Shown here: in pieces, positions 16,636 to 27,400 of the stretch
Layout of the letters: every line of letters starts with the position of its first letter
Numbering within the stretch: position 1 is the first letter of the stretch
Source of the DNA: Butyricimonas faecalis
GTDB taxonomy: Bacteria > Bacteroidota > Bacteroidia > Bacteroidales > Marinifilaceae
Reading direction: 5' to 3'
Length of the DNA: 64,000 bases
NCBI RefSeq assembly: GCF_003991565.1
Contig: NZ_CP032819.1
Location: 2,728,001 to 2,792,000 of the forward strand
The notes under the pieces: generated by a model
Seen by the model: the letters and a program-made list of their open reading frames with translations, nothing else
The model's database searches: none
Told to the model about the DNA's origin: nothing
Position numbers and translations under genes: made by a program

Positions 16636-17547
16636 TTAGCTAAGTTTTTGTAATTCCTGGAATAACTCTTTCTGCTTTTCCGTCAAATTTGTTGGAATCT
16701 CGACAGAATAAGTCACGATCAGATCACCAAATTTTCCCTCTTCCTTGTAGACGGGGAAACCTTTTCCCTTCAACCTTACTTTCGCCCCGTTCTGTGTTCC
16801 GGGTTTTACTTTTAATTTCACCTTACCATCCATCGTATCCACCACCTGTTCTCCACCTAAAACAGCCGAGTAAAGGTTTAAAGGAGCCGTCACGTACAGA
16901 TCATTCCCTAAACGTTTGAACACCGGGTCCTCTGCTATCACGAACGTAATATACAAATCGCCCGCGGGTCCCCCGTTCACACCGGGTCCACCTTGTCCTT
17001 TCAATTTAATCGTTTGCCCGTCAGCTACTCCGGCCGGAACGGTAATACGTATATTTTTACCATTTACCGACAACACTTGTTTGTGTGTCTGTGCGGCATC
17101 ATGGAATGACAGATGCAATTCGGCATTATAGTCCTGACCCCGGAATGCGGCAGAACGTCCTCCTCCTCGACGAGAACCGAATAACGATTCGAAAAAGTCC
17201 GAAAACTCACCATCTCCCCCCATGCCGGAGAACCCGCCTTCCGACGACCAATGGGCTCCACCCCCGAAACCTCCGCCGCCTTGCTGCTGGTAACGCTGTC
17301 TCTGGGCCTCGAATTCGTCGGCATGTTTCCAGTTCTCTCCATACTGGTCATACTTCTTCCGTTTCTCCGGATCACCCAACACCTCATTCGCCTCGTTTAT
17401 CTCTTGGAAACGTTGCTTGGCATTCGGATCGTCCGGATTCAAGTCCGGGTGATACTTTCTGGCCAGTTTCTTAAAAGCCTTCTTGATGTCATCCTGTGAA
17501 GCACTTTTATCAACTCCTAAAATTTTATAGTAATCTATGTAGGCCAT
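16636..17547 (-). CDS. cbpA: DnaJ-class co-chaperone, curved DNA-binding protein CbpA
   Basis: 303 residues. A J-domain (about 4-70) carries the HPD motif at 33-35 ([12 protein letters not shown]) that stimulates DnaK ATPase. A glycine-rich linker follows (about 90-130: [11 protein letters not shown]), then two C-terminal substrate-binding beta domains (about 140-300: [32 protein letters not shown]). There is no zinc-finger Cys repeat, so this is CbpA type rather than DnaJ itself. It forms an operon with cbpM. In the upstream gap 17548-17813 I found no convincing minus-strand promoter; a TACATTTG box at 17562-17569 points the other way. Confidence 0.93.
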   Translation of the reverse strand: MAYIDYYKILGVDKSASQDDIKKAFKKLARKYHPDLNPDDPNAKQRFQEINEANEVLGDPEKRKKYDQYGENWKHADEFEAQRQRYQQQGGGGFGGGAHWSSEGGFSGMGGDGEFSDFFESLFGSRRGGGRSAAFRGQDYNAELHLSFHDAAQTHKQVLSVNGKNIRITVPAGVADGQTIKLKGQGGPGVNGGPAGDLYITFVIAEDPVFKRLGNDLYVTAPLNLYSAVLGGEQVVDTMDGKVKLKVKPGTQNGAKVRLKGKGFPVYKEEGKFGDLIVTYSVEIPTNLTEKQKELFQELQKLS

Positions 17548-17768
17548 ACTTTTATAATTTATACATTTGTAATACGTTCATACAAACTACGTACCAACCT
17601 GTGATATACGTTCTAAACTGACGCCTTGTTACGAGCTGACTGACAAAGTGACAAACAAAAAAAGAGAACTCTCCCTAAGTCCTATTTAAGACGGCGCCCC
17701 ACCCAAACATTCCTTACAAACATCTAGTAATCATCCCTCTCTACACAATAGAGCTGTCTACACATACA

Positions 17769-17801
17769 AAGAGGACTTTAGGATATTCCGTCCTCTTTGT
17801 A
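17769..17801. terminator. 10-bp hairpin after SusCD locus 1
   Basis: CAAAGAGGAC (17769-17778) and GTCCTCTTTG (17792-17801) are perfect reverse complements with a 13-nt loop, ~13 bp beyond the last gene of locus 1. There is no strong T-run on either strand, so it may be an mRNA 3'-end stabiliser rather than a strict intrinsic terminator. Confidence 0.5.
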
Positions 17802-17813
17802 TAATTCCCAATA

Positions 17814-19091
17814 TCATTTTTTCTTTAATAACTGCTCTTGAATTATACTTTCAAAATTCTCAGGTCTAGCACCAACTTCAACTATTGGTTTTCCCCCAAC
17901 CGGTATAAAAAAGAATGTCGGTAAAGCCTCAATATCATAGACCCGGCATAATTCTCTTTCCACATCTGCATTTACTTTATAAAAAATCACCTGATCCTTA
18001 TATTTTGCCGCTAACTTTTCCATGATAGGAAGCATCTTCATACAAGGTCCACACCAAGATGCCCAGAAATCAATAACAACAGGTTTATCTCCTTTTAAAA
18101 CAAAATCACCCCCTTTTTTATAATCAAAAATATGTTCTAAAAAATATTCTCCTGTAATCGGATTCAATTTTCCAGATTCAATTTTCACATTCAAATCTTT
18201 AGGAATCAACTCATCTTCAATTTTCACCAGATCATAAGGTTGGAAATACATTTTCGAGCGACGCACATCTATTGACAATATTCCTTCCTTTAATAATCCT
18301 ACCCCCAAAACGGAACGTTGCAAACTCTTATTTTCTGGAATAAGAACATTTTTCATCATATTCTTAACAAATAAACATTCATCTGCAACTTTTACTTGCC
18401 CAGTCTTTATCGGGGCTTCATACCCCAAATTAATATTTAACTCCTGACCTGCCTTTTTCCCTGTAAATAAAGCAAAATCTTCCGGAGACATCGCAATTAT
18501 ATCTTCACACCATGAATCAAATGCAAGAGAATAATTTTTCCCATTAATCACAACCGGACAAAGTAATGTTCCATCTGTTTCTAGCACACAATCAACACGA
18601 TAATCCAATCTCATGTAGGGAGGACGATAGGGGATTGAAGTTGTAATTTTCTGTCGTTTACCATCTAGCGTTATCGTTGCTCCGCGAAACAAGCGGGTGT
18701 TGATTGTACCTGCCACTCCTAATTTTCTAAGATAAGGAGCATCTTTCAGTACAAGTATAGAAAAGTTATTACTGAAAATATTATTTCCAAAAGAAATTTT
18801 ATTTATTTTCATCGTTTTAATAGTTTCTATTCCTCTAGTTTTTGCCACGTTAGATAATGATTTTTGTACTTCTTGATCAATTTCTAATTTTTCCACGTAT
18901 TCAGGTAAAACGGCATTGGCTCCATTAATATCTAAAACGAAATCTGCCTTTATGTCATTAACTAATAATTCCAATATAATTTTACCATCAACGGTACGAT
19001 AATCAAGAACCTCTACCGATGTATTCTTAGACTGTGAAAACACACTAAAGAACACAAAAACACAACATATTAATACAAATATCCTCTTCAT
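17814..19091 (-). CDS. Dead aspartyl-protease-like protein fused to thioredoxin
   Basis: A 425-residue exported protein (signal peptide of about 20 residues, ends FFSVFSQ). Residues ~25-290 align by layout with the two-lobed aspartyl protease encoded next door, but the catalytic DTGG is DING (54-57) and the second DTGS is DSWC (192-195), so proteolysis is not expected. The C-terminal ~95 residues are a thioredoxin domain with active-site WCGPC (346-350) and cis-Pro region ALPTFFF, so it should exchange disulfides in the periplasm. It is the last gene of locus 1, 4 bp after the protease gene. A paralogue that swapped proteolysis for redox chemistry is the simplest reading (inference). C195 next to the lost active site is notable. 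Confidence 0.85.
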   Translation of the reverse strand: MKRIFVLICCVFVFFSVFSQSKNTSVEVLDYRTVDGKIILELLVNDIKADFVLDINGANAVLPEYVEKLEIDQEVQKSLSNVAKTRGIETIKTMKINKISFGNNIFSNNFSILVLKDAPYLRKLGVAGTINTRLFRGATITLDGKRQKITTSIPYRPPYMRLDYRVDCVLETDGTLLCPVVINGKNYSLAFDSWCEDIIAMSPEDFALFTGKKAGQELNINLGYEAPIKTGQVKVADECLFVKNMMKNVLIPENKSLQRSVLGVGLLKEGILSIDVRRSKMYFQPYDLVKIEDELIPKDLNVKIESGKLNPITGEYFLEHIFDYKKGGDFVLKGDKPVVIDFWASWCGPCMKMLPIMEKLAAKYKDQVIFYKVNADVERELCRVYDIEALPTFFFIPVGGKPIVEVGARPENFESIIQEQLLKKK

Positions 19092-19095
19092 ATCA

Positions 19096-20235
19096 TTACT
19101 TCTTTTTATAACGAACTATTTTTTCACCTTGTTCAGTCTGTATGGTCATATTTACAGATCTTTTCCCTTTTAATTCTGGAATCCCTTGTGTTATACTTTC
19201 ACAGAAATCATATTTTTTTGTCTGTCTCCCGTTAATTTTCAACACCTTATCTCCAACTGAAAGAATATCCCTCATCTTTCCCCACACGGTAGACACGATA
19301 AGATTTCCATCTTTTACACGTACTCTAAAATCTGGAAACCTCTGCCCCAAGTCATTCTCCTGTGTATACGCTTCAAAATAAAAACGATGACGAGAATAAT
19401 CAATAGTAAGCTTCCCATAATCCAACAATTTCATCCCCAATAATGTATAAGGGGTATCTGAGGTTTCAGCAAACACATGACAGAAACGAGTTCCCGCAAA
19501 TGAGACTAGAGGGAAATGAACCCGATGAATCACCCTAGCTTTTGCGACACCTGCAACTCCCAGCCCTCCCTCTCCATAACCTTCTATAACATTCTCAAAT
19601 GCACGAGAAGTAGATAAGCGCTCATAATCACTTGTTTTCAAACTGACGAATCCAGAACTTCCGGTATCAAACAATACTTTTATCCCATTTCCCAATCCTG
19701 CTTGCAATTCAATTATCGGCATCACTCCCTCCTCAACAAAAGGAACTGATTTACGTAAAGAAACATTTGTCTGCTTTTCTGCCGTCGTGATAGTAATTAT
19801 CTGTTGCTTAGAATCTATCTCCAAAATCATATTTGCCAACAGATCACTCCCAATCAATCCAACCACCCCAAAGCAATCAAAAGAAAAATGGCCCATTTGT
19901 AAAACAGGAATGTTCTTAAAATTTATACCTTTATCAGAAGTTTCTAAACACTCTAATTCTACAACAGGATAAGATATTGACTGATTATTGACATCCTTTA
20001 CTTGAATCTTTGTTACAATTTTCAGTCCTAACTCTTGGCATAAATCAGGAGACAGAGAAGTTTGTCCTCCCGTGTCAAAAATAAAATTTTGTAACTTCCC
20101 ATTCACGAACATTTCAATAATCATTTTCCCTCCAACAATTCGATAAGGGATAACGGATTTACCCTGTTGGGCCCAAGAAGCGTGAAGTCCCCAAATTAAA
20201 ATTAAAAACAATATAATCAACAATCTACGTTTCAT
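19096..20235 (-). CDS. Two-lobed aspartyl protease with C-terminal PDZ domain
   Basis: A 379-residue exported protein (signal peptide about 1-22, ends HASWAQ). Two retropepsin/pepsin-like lobes each keep the catalytic motif: FDTGGQTSLS (53-62) and FDTGSSGFVSL (189-199). A conserved LLGMKLLDYGKLTIDY segment (265-280) follows. Residues ~300-378 form a PDZ domain (ILSVGDKVLKINGRQ), which usually binds C-terminal peptides. It is therefore a plausible active periplasmic aspartyl protease, rare among characterised bacterial proteases but common as predicted genes in Bacteroidota. It lies between the pseudo-subtilase and the thioredoxin fusion with gaps of only 4 bp, so the three are co-expressed. 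Confidence 0.87.
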   Translation of the reverse strand: MKRRLLIILFLILIWGLHASWAQQGKSVIPYRIVGGKMIIEMFVNGKLQNFIFDTGGQTSLSPDLCQELGLKIVTKIQVKDVNNQSISYPVVELECLETSDKGINFKNIPVLQMGHFSFDCFGVVGLIGSDLLANMILEIDSKQQIITITTAEKQTNVSLRKSVPFVEEGVMPIIELQAGLGNGIKVLFDTGSSGFVSLKTSDYERLSTSRAFENVIEGYGEGGLGVAGVAKARVIHRVHFPLVSFAGTRFCHVFAETSDTPYTLLGMKLLDYGKLTIDYSRHRFYFEAYTQENDLGQRFPDFRVRVKDGNLIVSTVWGKMRDILSVGDKVLKINGRQTKKYDFCESITQGIPELKGKRSVNMTIQTEQGEKIVRYKKK

Positions 20236-20239
20236 CCCT

Positions 20240-21961
20240 TTATTTTTTATTCTTCTTGGCTATTTTTTCTGCCTCAACAAGAGCTTGATAGGCATTCACA
20301 ATTCCTCCGCTCTGGCATAGTTGCTCAAACAAAAAAAGATCTTCTGACATTCGACCATTTATTCGGCAATTTTTTTGAACTTCCACTCCTTTGCGAGAAG
20401 AAACTGTTTTCAACAGCACATCTCGAATTTGATTGCCAGTTAATTGCGGATAATATGTTTTAATTAAGGCTGCAATACCTGCAACCGTAGCCGCCGCCAA
20501 ACAAGGCCCAGATGCAGACTTATAAGTATCACCCACATTGGGTGCAAAAATTTCCACTCCTGGAGCAAAAAGATCAATACCTTGAATCCCATAATTTGAT
20601 GCTATAGACGGATTACCAGCCTTATCCGAAGAGGCAACAACCAGCAAATTAGTTAAATCCTTTCCTCCATCCATCCAGCGATTCGGATAAAAAACAAGTT
20701 GAGACACATCAAAGGACAGATCCCACGTAGGAACAACAACTAACACTCCTTTACTTTCAGCATAACGTATCGCCTCAATCATCCATTGTTTCTGCTCCCT
20801 GGGATAAACTGTATTTTGTTCGCCCAACAATATGATATCCACTTGATGATCGACAGCGTAACGTATTGCCAATGCCATATCTTTCAAATAAGGTTCTCCA
20901 CTCTCCGCAGAAACCACCAGATTCATAATTTGAGCATTCTCTGCTATCGGACTATTACGTCCTTCTATTCCACGTCTTCCAGCTATAATTCCGGCTACCA
21001 TGGTATTAACTTCCGAATTCAACGTTAATAAAATATTATTACCATATATTCTGTCATTAATATCCATATAATTATCCCCGACAATCTCCTTACGCAAATC
21101 AGTTCCATTCTCTTTCAAAACTCGTTCATAGCTTTCTTTCATCCTTTTCTCTGCCTTGTCGCCAAAGTAATAATTATATGTTCCCTCCCAAGCTTTATCA
21201 TCTCCTCTCTTCTCATTCATACTCCATGCCATCAGGTATAACGCAATATCTCTTAGGCTATCTCTCGGACTATTTTTATCAATACAAGCTACAATATCTT
21301 CTACAGTAAATGACTTCTTTCCGGGATTCCTATCTCTCATTTGTTTGTCAAATATCTGAACGTATTCTCGAAGTACATTAGCAAATAATAAACTCCCATA
21401 CTCAGAACACAAGCGAGATGACGGCATCACGATATGTTGATAATATTTGTACTCGTCCATATCTGCCGGAGGATCTAGAGACACCCTTTTACCATTAACA
21501 TATTTGAAATAATTTTTCCCATCAAAAAAATAGGAGCCATATTTATCTTTCAAACGTAGGAATTCCCTATCACCCTCTACCATTAATTTCTCCATCACCT
21601 GTCCATCTGCTGCACCTAAAAAATTCCAACCATGTAAATCATCCACATATCCATTTCTATCATTATCTTTTCCATCTGGTTTTTCTTTGGGATTCGTCCA
21701 TATATTATTTTTCAAAGCTTCATGTTCCCAATCAATTCCCCCACCAATTAAAGCAACAATCGGCTTAGATTTTCCTTTCTTATTTTTTAAAAACTGATAT
21801 GCTTTATTGATTGCTGCTCCATATACATGATCTGCCTCAAATGAACAATTGTACCAATCCAAATCCTTTTGTGCCTTAACAGCACTTTTCTCTTCTAACT
21901 GGGCATAAACTACCCTTATCGTCAGCAATAAGCTAACGAAAAATAACCATTTCATTTTCAT
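20240..21961 (-). CDS. Subtilisin-fold (S8) pseudoprotease, all three catalytic residues replaced
   Basis: 573 residues with an N-terminal signal peptide (ends RVVYAQ). The S8 fold is evident from VALIGGGIDWEHEAL (69-83), NEGYVDD-like NGYVDDLHGWNFLG, MVAGIIAG (321-328), LFAPGVEIFAP (464-474) and SGPCLAAATVAGIAAL (484-499). The catalytic Asp of the DSG motif is G73, the His of HGTHVAG is V318 and the nucleophilic Ser of GTSMA is C487. The oxyanion AAGN motif also reads PTWD. A helical insertion of ~190 residues (about 120-310) separates the Asp and His segments. It cannot be an active serine protease by the classical mechanism and probably binds peptides or acts as a scaffold. It is encoded within locus 1. 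Confidence 0.88.
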   Translation of the reverse strand: MKMKWLFFVSLLLTIRVVYAQLEEKSAVKAQKDLDWYNCSFEADHVYGAAINKAYQFLKNKKGKSKPIVALIGGGIDWEHEALKNNIWTNPKEKPDGKDNDRNGYVDDLHGWNFLGAADGQVMEKLMVEGDREFLRLKDKYGSYFFDGKNYFKYVNGKRVSLDPPADMDEYKYYQHIVMPSSRLCSEYGSLLFANVLREYVQIFDKQMRDRNPGKKSFTVEDIVACIDKNSPRDSLRDIALYLMAWSMNEKRGDDKAWEGTYNYYFGDKAEKRMKESYERVLKENGTDLRKEIVGDNYMDINDRIYGNNILLTLNSEVNTMVAGIIAGRRGIEGRNSPIAENAQIMNLVVSAESGEPYLKDMALAIRYAVDHQVDIILLGEQNTVYPREQKQWMIEAIRYAESKGVLVVVPTWDLSFDVSQLVFYPNRWMDGGKDLTNLLVVASSDKAGNPSIASNYGIQGIDLFAPGVEIFAPNVGDTYKSASGPCLAAATVAGIAALIKTYYPQLTGNQIRDVLLKTVSSRKGVEVQKNCRINGRMSEDLFLFEQLCQSGGIVNAYQALVEAEKIAKKNKK

Positions 21962-21981
21962 ACTTGTGATATTTTACAATA

Positions 21982-22911
21982 CTAATTTAGCAGAGGTAGG
22001 ACAGCAATTCTTGTTATGTCCCACTTATAATTTTTCTTCAAATAATTTACTACAAAATCATAATACTTGATAATCTTCGGATATTTATCCTCCGGATAAA
22101 GACTCAAAACTACATCTCGTTCATACCGGATGGCCAAATACATGTAATCTATAAAATTCCTTTGAATTGACGTATTACTAATACTTTTTAATGGAGCAAT
22201 CCTGAAATTTTTTGGGCCCATTTGTCCAGGGAAACCCCTTGTTTTATAATAATTTATATTATTTTCAGACCCTGTTAAGTAAACAATTTGAGTCTCATAA
22301 TCAAAATCATTCTCAAATTCTGAAGGAATAACAATATTTCCCTTAGTGACAATCCTATACAAAATCTCCTTTAAAATAATCCCTCTTCTTTCCATGTATT
22401 CTTCCGGAGTTTGTGGACGAACAATGCGGGAATAAAGTAATCCCGGTACATCTCCTTCCAGACAGAATGCCCAAAAATCCATACCATCATATTTCGTCGT
22501 ACTTGGGCTAGCTCCCAAAGGCGAATCAAGATACATGTGATAAGCCAAGTAAATATATATTGGTAATACCCGATCTGTCAACTCCGGAGTCAAAAAAGCA
22601 AACACATGATTCTTCATGAAATCCACGTAAAAAGCAGCTTGTTCATCATTCAATGGAGAACCATGGACCGCTCCTCCACTAGATCCAACCCAAGAACGAT
22701 CAAAATCTTCTTCTTTCAAATTTTTATATATCAGATAAGTTTTAAACTTATCAGCTATTTCAACTAAATCTTGATCCCATGCATTATTACCTTCAGGAAA
22801 TTCATAACGTAATTCCATTTCCAAAGGGCGAGGAGTCAATATTTCATCCTCATGACAAGAACTTAACAAAAAAAACGCAAGTCCCACGAATATTGTACTT
22901 ATAATTTTCAT
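21982..22911 (-). CDS. SusD-linked lipoprotein resembling the putative zinc metallopeptidase family (Mx1), zinc motif absent
   Basis: 309 residues. Lipobox FFLLSSC, with the mature N-terminal Cys at about residue 19. The layout (a glycine/asparagine-rich start, then DQDLVEIADKFKTYLIYKNL and EEDFDRSW) is that of the lipoproteins next to many SusD genes annotated as putative zinc-binding metallopeptidases (PF15890). Those carry an HExxH motif; here the equivalent region (about 170-235) has none, so it is probably a binding protein. It is a counterpart of the protein at 34747-35634 in locus 2. The gene starts 8 bp after the susD stop. The family assignment is by pattern, not by search. Confidence 0.6.
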   Translation of the reverse strand: MKIISTIFVGLAFFLLSSCHEDEILTPRPLEMELRYEFPEGNNAWDQDLVEIADKFKTYLIYKNLKEEDFDRSWVGSSGGAVHGSPLNDEQAAFYVDFMKNHVFAFLTPELTDRVLPIYIYLAYHMYLDSPLGASPSTTKYDGMDFWAFCLEGDVPGLLYSRIVRPQTPEEYMERRGIILKEILYRIVTKGNIVIPSEFENDFDYETQIVYLTGSENNINYYKTRGFPGQMGPKNFRIAPLKSISNTSIQRNFIDYMYLAIRYERDVVLSLYPEDKYPKIIKYYDFVVNYLKKNYKWDITRIAVLPLLN

Positions 22912-22918
22912 CTTACTA

Positions 22919-24409
22919 TTAATATTTAGGATTACCTAATCGATTTTGAATTAATCCTGGATTACGATCCATTACTTCTTTAGAAATGGGCAATGTATAA
23001 GCAGCATCTTCTTTCTCCATTGTAAACCATTTTGCTGGCACTCCTCCTTCTTTCCACACACGAGTGAAGCTAGGCATTCCATAACGCCTCAAATCAAACC
23101 AACGATGCCCTTCGAAACAAAGTTCCCGACGACGTTCATTCCTTACAAACTCAAGTAATTCATCCCCGGATAATCCTGATTTATCTTTATATTTCTCTTC
23201 TGATATTCTTTTTTTTCGCAATTCATTTACCGCATTCAATGCAATCATCGGATCTGTTTTAGCAGTTGCCTCTGCCAAAATCAAGTAAGCTTCGGATAAT
23301 CTCAGAGCCAACATAAATTTATCATCAGAAGGAATACTCTCTCCCAAGAACATGCATTTATTTACAGCCAAATAACACACGGGAGTATAACCATATTCCG
23401 GTACGAGATAAAATTGTTTACGCAAATCACCTTCATCTTCATAATTATCAACTAACTCATCTGAAGCATTTATAAGTACCCGATGATCCTTCACACCATA
23501 ATCACCCGTCAAATCATAAGTAAACTTGAGAAGATCATTTCTCTTTCCAAACGCCCAAATTGTCTCCGGATTATCATAAGTTACATAATTAGGAAATGTA
23601 ACCCCATCATAAGAAAGTGAACGCAAATCATATAATGCAAAATCCCAATCCTTAATCACGTTCTTAGCATATTTTGCTGCCTCTTCAAGATTGTTCATAT
23701 AAAGATTCACCCTAGCTTTCAAAAGTTGAACTGCAGGTAATGTGATTCGGTAATTAGGCAAAAATTGTTTTTCTTTTGGAAGCATCAAAAAATATTTTTC
23801 CGCTTCATCCAAATCCCTTACAATCTGGTCATATACCTCTCCGACAGTTTTCCGCTTATCATAACTGATACTCAAAGCACTGGTTAATTTTAGAGGAACC
23901 CCTAAAGCTTCTTTATTATAAGTATAAGGCTCTCCAAACAGGTTCACCAATTGCAAATAGTAAAAAGCTCTTAATGCCAACGCCTGAGCCTGCACGTGAG
24001 CTTTATCCTCTTCTGTTCCAGAAACTTTTTTAATATAATCCAATGCAGCATTCGCACCTAAGATCAAATTATAATAAGTTTCCCAAACCTTTTGATAATT
24101 ACCAGCATCTTTCATCGTCATCTGTAAATCCGGATGCCATGAAAAAAGTTGCATAAAAGCCTCTCTCTGATTAACATTTACCTCACTCCAAGTAACATTC
24201 TCATCAGTTATTTTCACATCATCATCTAAAATGTTGTGAAAAACGAACAATGGGTCGCTCGTAGAAGAAGGATAAGCTGATCCTAACAACATCTCGTCTA
24301 ATGCAGACGCTTGTTCTGGTATATATTCATTCGGAGATTTAGGCTCCAAGAACTCCGAACAGGAGACGAACAGAAGAACAATTGCAAATATGAATATCTT
24401 TATTTTCAT
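22919..24409 (-). CDS. SusD/RagB-family outer-membrane lipoprotein (locus 1)
   Basis: A 496-residue surface lipoprotein (lipobox LLFVSC) that forms the lid of the SusC transporter and captures ligand. Family landmarks are the TPR-like segments (AQALALRAFYYLQLVNLFGE), the KLLKARVNLYM-like QLLKARVNLYMNN, and the C-terminal FVRNERRRELCFEGHRWFDL RRYG signature with PISKEVMDRNPGLIQN at the end. It is encoded directly after susC (11-bp gap). Given the proteases downstream, a peptide ligand (RagAB-like) is more likely than a glycan. Confidence 0.93.
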   Translation of the reverse strand: MKIKIFIFAIVLLFVSCSEFLEPKSPNEYIPEQASALDEMLLGSAYPSSTSDPLFVFHNILDDDVKITDENVTWSEVNVNQREAFMQLFSWHPDLQMTMKDAGNYQKVWETYYNLILGANAALDYIKKVSGTEEDKAHVQAQALALRAFYYLQLVNLFGEPYTYNKEALGVPLKLTSALSISYDKRKTVGEVYDQIVRDLDEAEKYFLMLPKEKQFLPNYRITLPAVQLLKARVNLYMNNLEEAAKYAKNVIKDWDFALYDLRSLSYDGVTFPNYVTYDNPETIWAFGKRNDLLKFTYDLTGDYGVKDHRVLINASDELVDNYEDEGDLRKQFYLVPEYGYTPVCYLAVNKCMFLGESIPSDDKFMLALRLSEAYLILAEATAKTDPMIALNAVNELRKKRISEEKYKDKSGLSGDELLEFVRNERRRELCFEGHRWFDLRRYGMPSFTRVWKEGGVPAKWFTMEKEDAAYTLPISKEVMDRNPGLIQNRLGNPKY

Positions 24410-24420
24410 ATCTTCTAAAT

Positions 24421-27400
24421 TTAAAATCCAATATTAATACTAAAAGAATAATTCCGGGGCATAATGCTATTCCCCAATTCAGGATCAAAACCATTAAAAC
24501 GCTTGGAAGCAATGACGAAAAGGTTACTAACCGATGCATTTAAAGATAGATTTGACACCCCGAATTTCTTTGATATTTCAGGATTCATTCTCCATCCTAA
24601 GCTCAAATTACAACATCTCAAGAAAGAAGACTTCACGACCATTACATTCGAATTTTCCCACATCTCTATCATATTTTCCTGACCAGTTGGAACCTCCATC
24701 ATATAATCTTTCCGAATTAAAGCTGGAATGTTAGTATATTTTTCATCTCCCGGCTTCATCCAACGTTTTACTAAATCTTTGGAAACATTCTTAGTTTCAT
24801 TAGGCAAAAAAATCTTATTTCTAAAATCTTCATAAGGAGAGGGAAGGCGTTTACGTCCTCCCAAAAGTAACGAGAACATTGTCGACAACGTAAAAGATTT
24901 ATACCTAGCATTCAAATTCACTCCTCCAGTGAAATAAGGCTCTATCGTCCCGGAATATACAAGAAAACTCGTCGGATCTCCATTATAAGGCTTATCTTCA
25001 GACACCTCTAACAAATTGAATTGAGGAGTTCCGTTTTCATGGTTCAATCCTGCAAAGCTATAAGACCAAAAAGCCCCTACAGGATAACCTTTTTTCATCA
25101 CTTTTTCGGCATTACCCGATAGGTATTCATACAAACCGGGTTCTCTAGAAGGACCAACTCCCGTTGTGTTCCAGTTTTTGGATGAATTTACACTTACATT
25201 TAGTGCAAAATCTTTTGTTTTTACCGGCACAAAATTCACTGTGACTTCAGCTCCTTTATTATAAATAATCCCTCCATTTATTTCCATTGAACTCAATCCG
25301 TTCTCGTAAGGTATCTCTTGGCCGATAATTGCATTGGAACGCCGGGTATAATATTCAAATACGACAGAAACCTTTTGAAATAATTCCAAATCTACCCCGA
25401 AATTCCATGTCCGTGTCCGTTCCCATGACAAGTTTGGATTAGGAATTCGGGCAATAGAAGAAGAATATTCATTAAATACTCCAGCTACTCCTCCTTGATA
25501 CAAAACCAAATCCGGACCAATCTTTTGCAAAACATTTCCTTGAATGCCATAAGTAGCTTTCAAATTCAATTGAGACAACCACCCGATCTGACTCTGCATA
25601 AACGGTTCCTCACTCACGCGCCAAGAAACACCAAAAGAATATTCAGGGTCAAACCGATGATTCACATCTTGACCGAAACGATTGGATGCTTCATGTCGAA
25701 AATTAGCATTCAACACGTAGCGATCCGAAAATGAATAAGCTACCGTTGCAAATAATGAAAAGAAATTATCTGTTTTTCCATAAATCTTGGCACTATTACT
25801 ATATAAACGGTTAAACAATTCTCCCACGCCACCTTGCGTTTTTCTCCCGATAGGCTTAAAATCACTCCAAGCCGTAGGTGCAATCAATTTATTTCCACGA
25901 CTCTTCACATATCCCCATAATGTATTGGAATGCTCCTCACTAATCGTTGAACGAACTTCTGTGGCAAGCATCATATTCAAACGATGCCTCTCTGCAAATG
26001 TTCTTGAAATAAGCAATTGATTTTGAATATTATAAGTTTGCTGTATCGCATCGGATGTAAATACATCTCCACCGAAAGGCAAAAGTGCTGCTTTAAACCA
26101 AGGATCATCTGGTTCAACGCTATCAAAATCATATCCTCGATATTCATTTGCTACCGCATAAGTTTCCTCCTCTCGGAATGATTGTCGATTTGAGTTAGAA
26201 TAAGTGTATCCTCCTGTAAACTGATACTTCAGCCAATCCAAAAGTTGCCATGACAAAATCAGATTTAAAGACAAACGATGATTCTTTACATCCGAACCAC
26301 TATGATCCAATTCATTTAAAATATTATAACTCAATGTTTCCGATTCGTTATTAAAACCATACGTACTTCGTCTTTTATAAAACAAACGTTCACCCTTCTC
26401 ATCAAAAGCAGGTAATGCACGACTTGTTGACAATGCGTAACTTAACGGATTAACACCAGAAGCATATCCCGCATTTTTTGAGATTGTCCCATTCATCCCA
26501 ACATTAATTTTAATTCGATGCGGAAGTTGCATTCCGACAGAAATACTAGATGTTAAACGTTCCCCATCATTCTTCACTTCTTGACCATGATTGTTATTAT
26601 AACCCAAAGACACCCGATAACTCACTTTATCTGTTCCTCCAGATATACTAAGACTATGAGTTTGACTCAATGTCACCCGGGTTAATAAATCCAACCAATC
26701 TGTATTCACCATTTCTAATGCACTCTTACGGCCCAAATATTCATCTTGATTAATATCTCCATCAATATACATTTTCATCAAACCTTCGTAAGTATAAGGT
26801 TGTTTCAAAGGTTCTTCACCATATCGAGCTCCATAATTATATGCTTCTTCCGCAAATCGAATCCTTTCCTGTGAATTCATATAGTTGAACCGATCGTACG
26901 TGGGTGCTGGTGCATACGAGAAACTTCCAGAATAATTAATAGACATTCTTCCTGTTTTGCCTTTTTTCGTTGTTACCACAATAACCCCGTTTGAGGCTCT
27001 GGACCCATAAACAGCAGTTGCAGAAGCATCTTTTAATACTGTAATTGTTTCGATATCATTTGGGTTTAGCCAAGAGATTTGATTCCCTAAAATATTTTTT
27101 AAGTCATCTGCCATATTCGTCATCAAATCAATCGGAATCGGATCATCTTGAATAATACCATCCACAACCCAAAGAGGATCCTGATTACCCAATAATGTTG
27201 CAGTTCCCCGAATTTTAATTTTAGGGCTTGCCCCAACTCGAGAACTCGTATTCATAATCATCATTCCTGCAACTTGACCTTGTAACATCTGGTCTATTGT
27301 TGAATAACTAGGAATCATCACATCATCAGCTTTTATCACAGTATAAGAACCGACCATATCTTTTCGATTCACCGTTTGATAACCTGTACTCACGACCGTC

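Noticed and set aside
17562..17569. TACATTTG upstream of cbpA as a fourth sRNA promoter
   Set aside because: No terminator at comparable distance and no susC context; it points away from cbpA.
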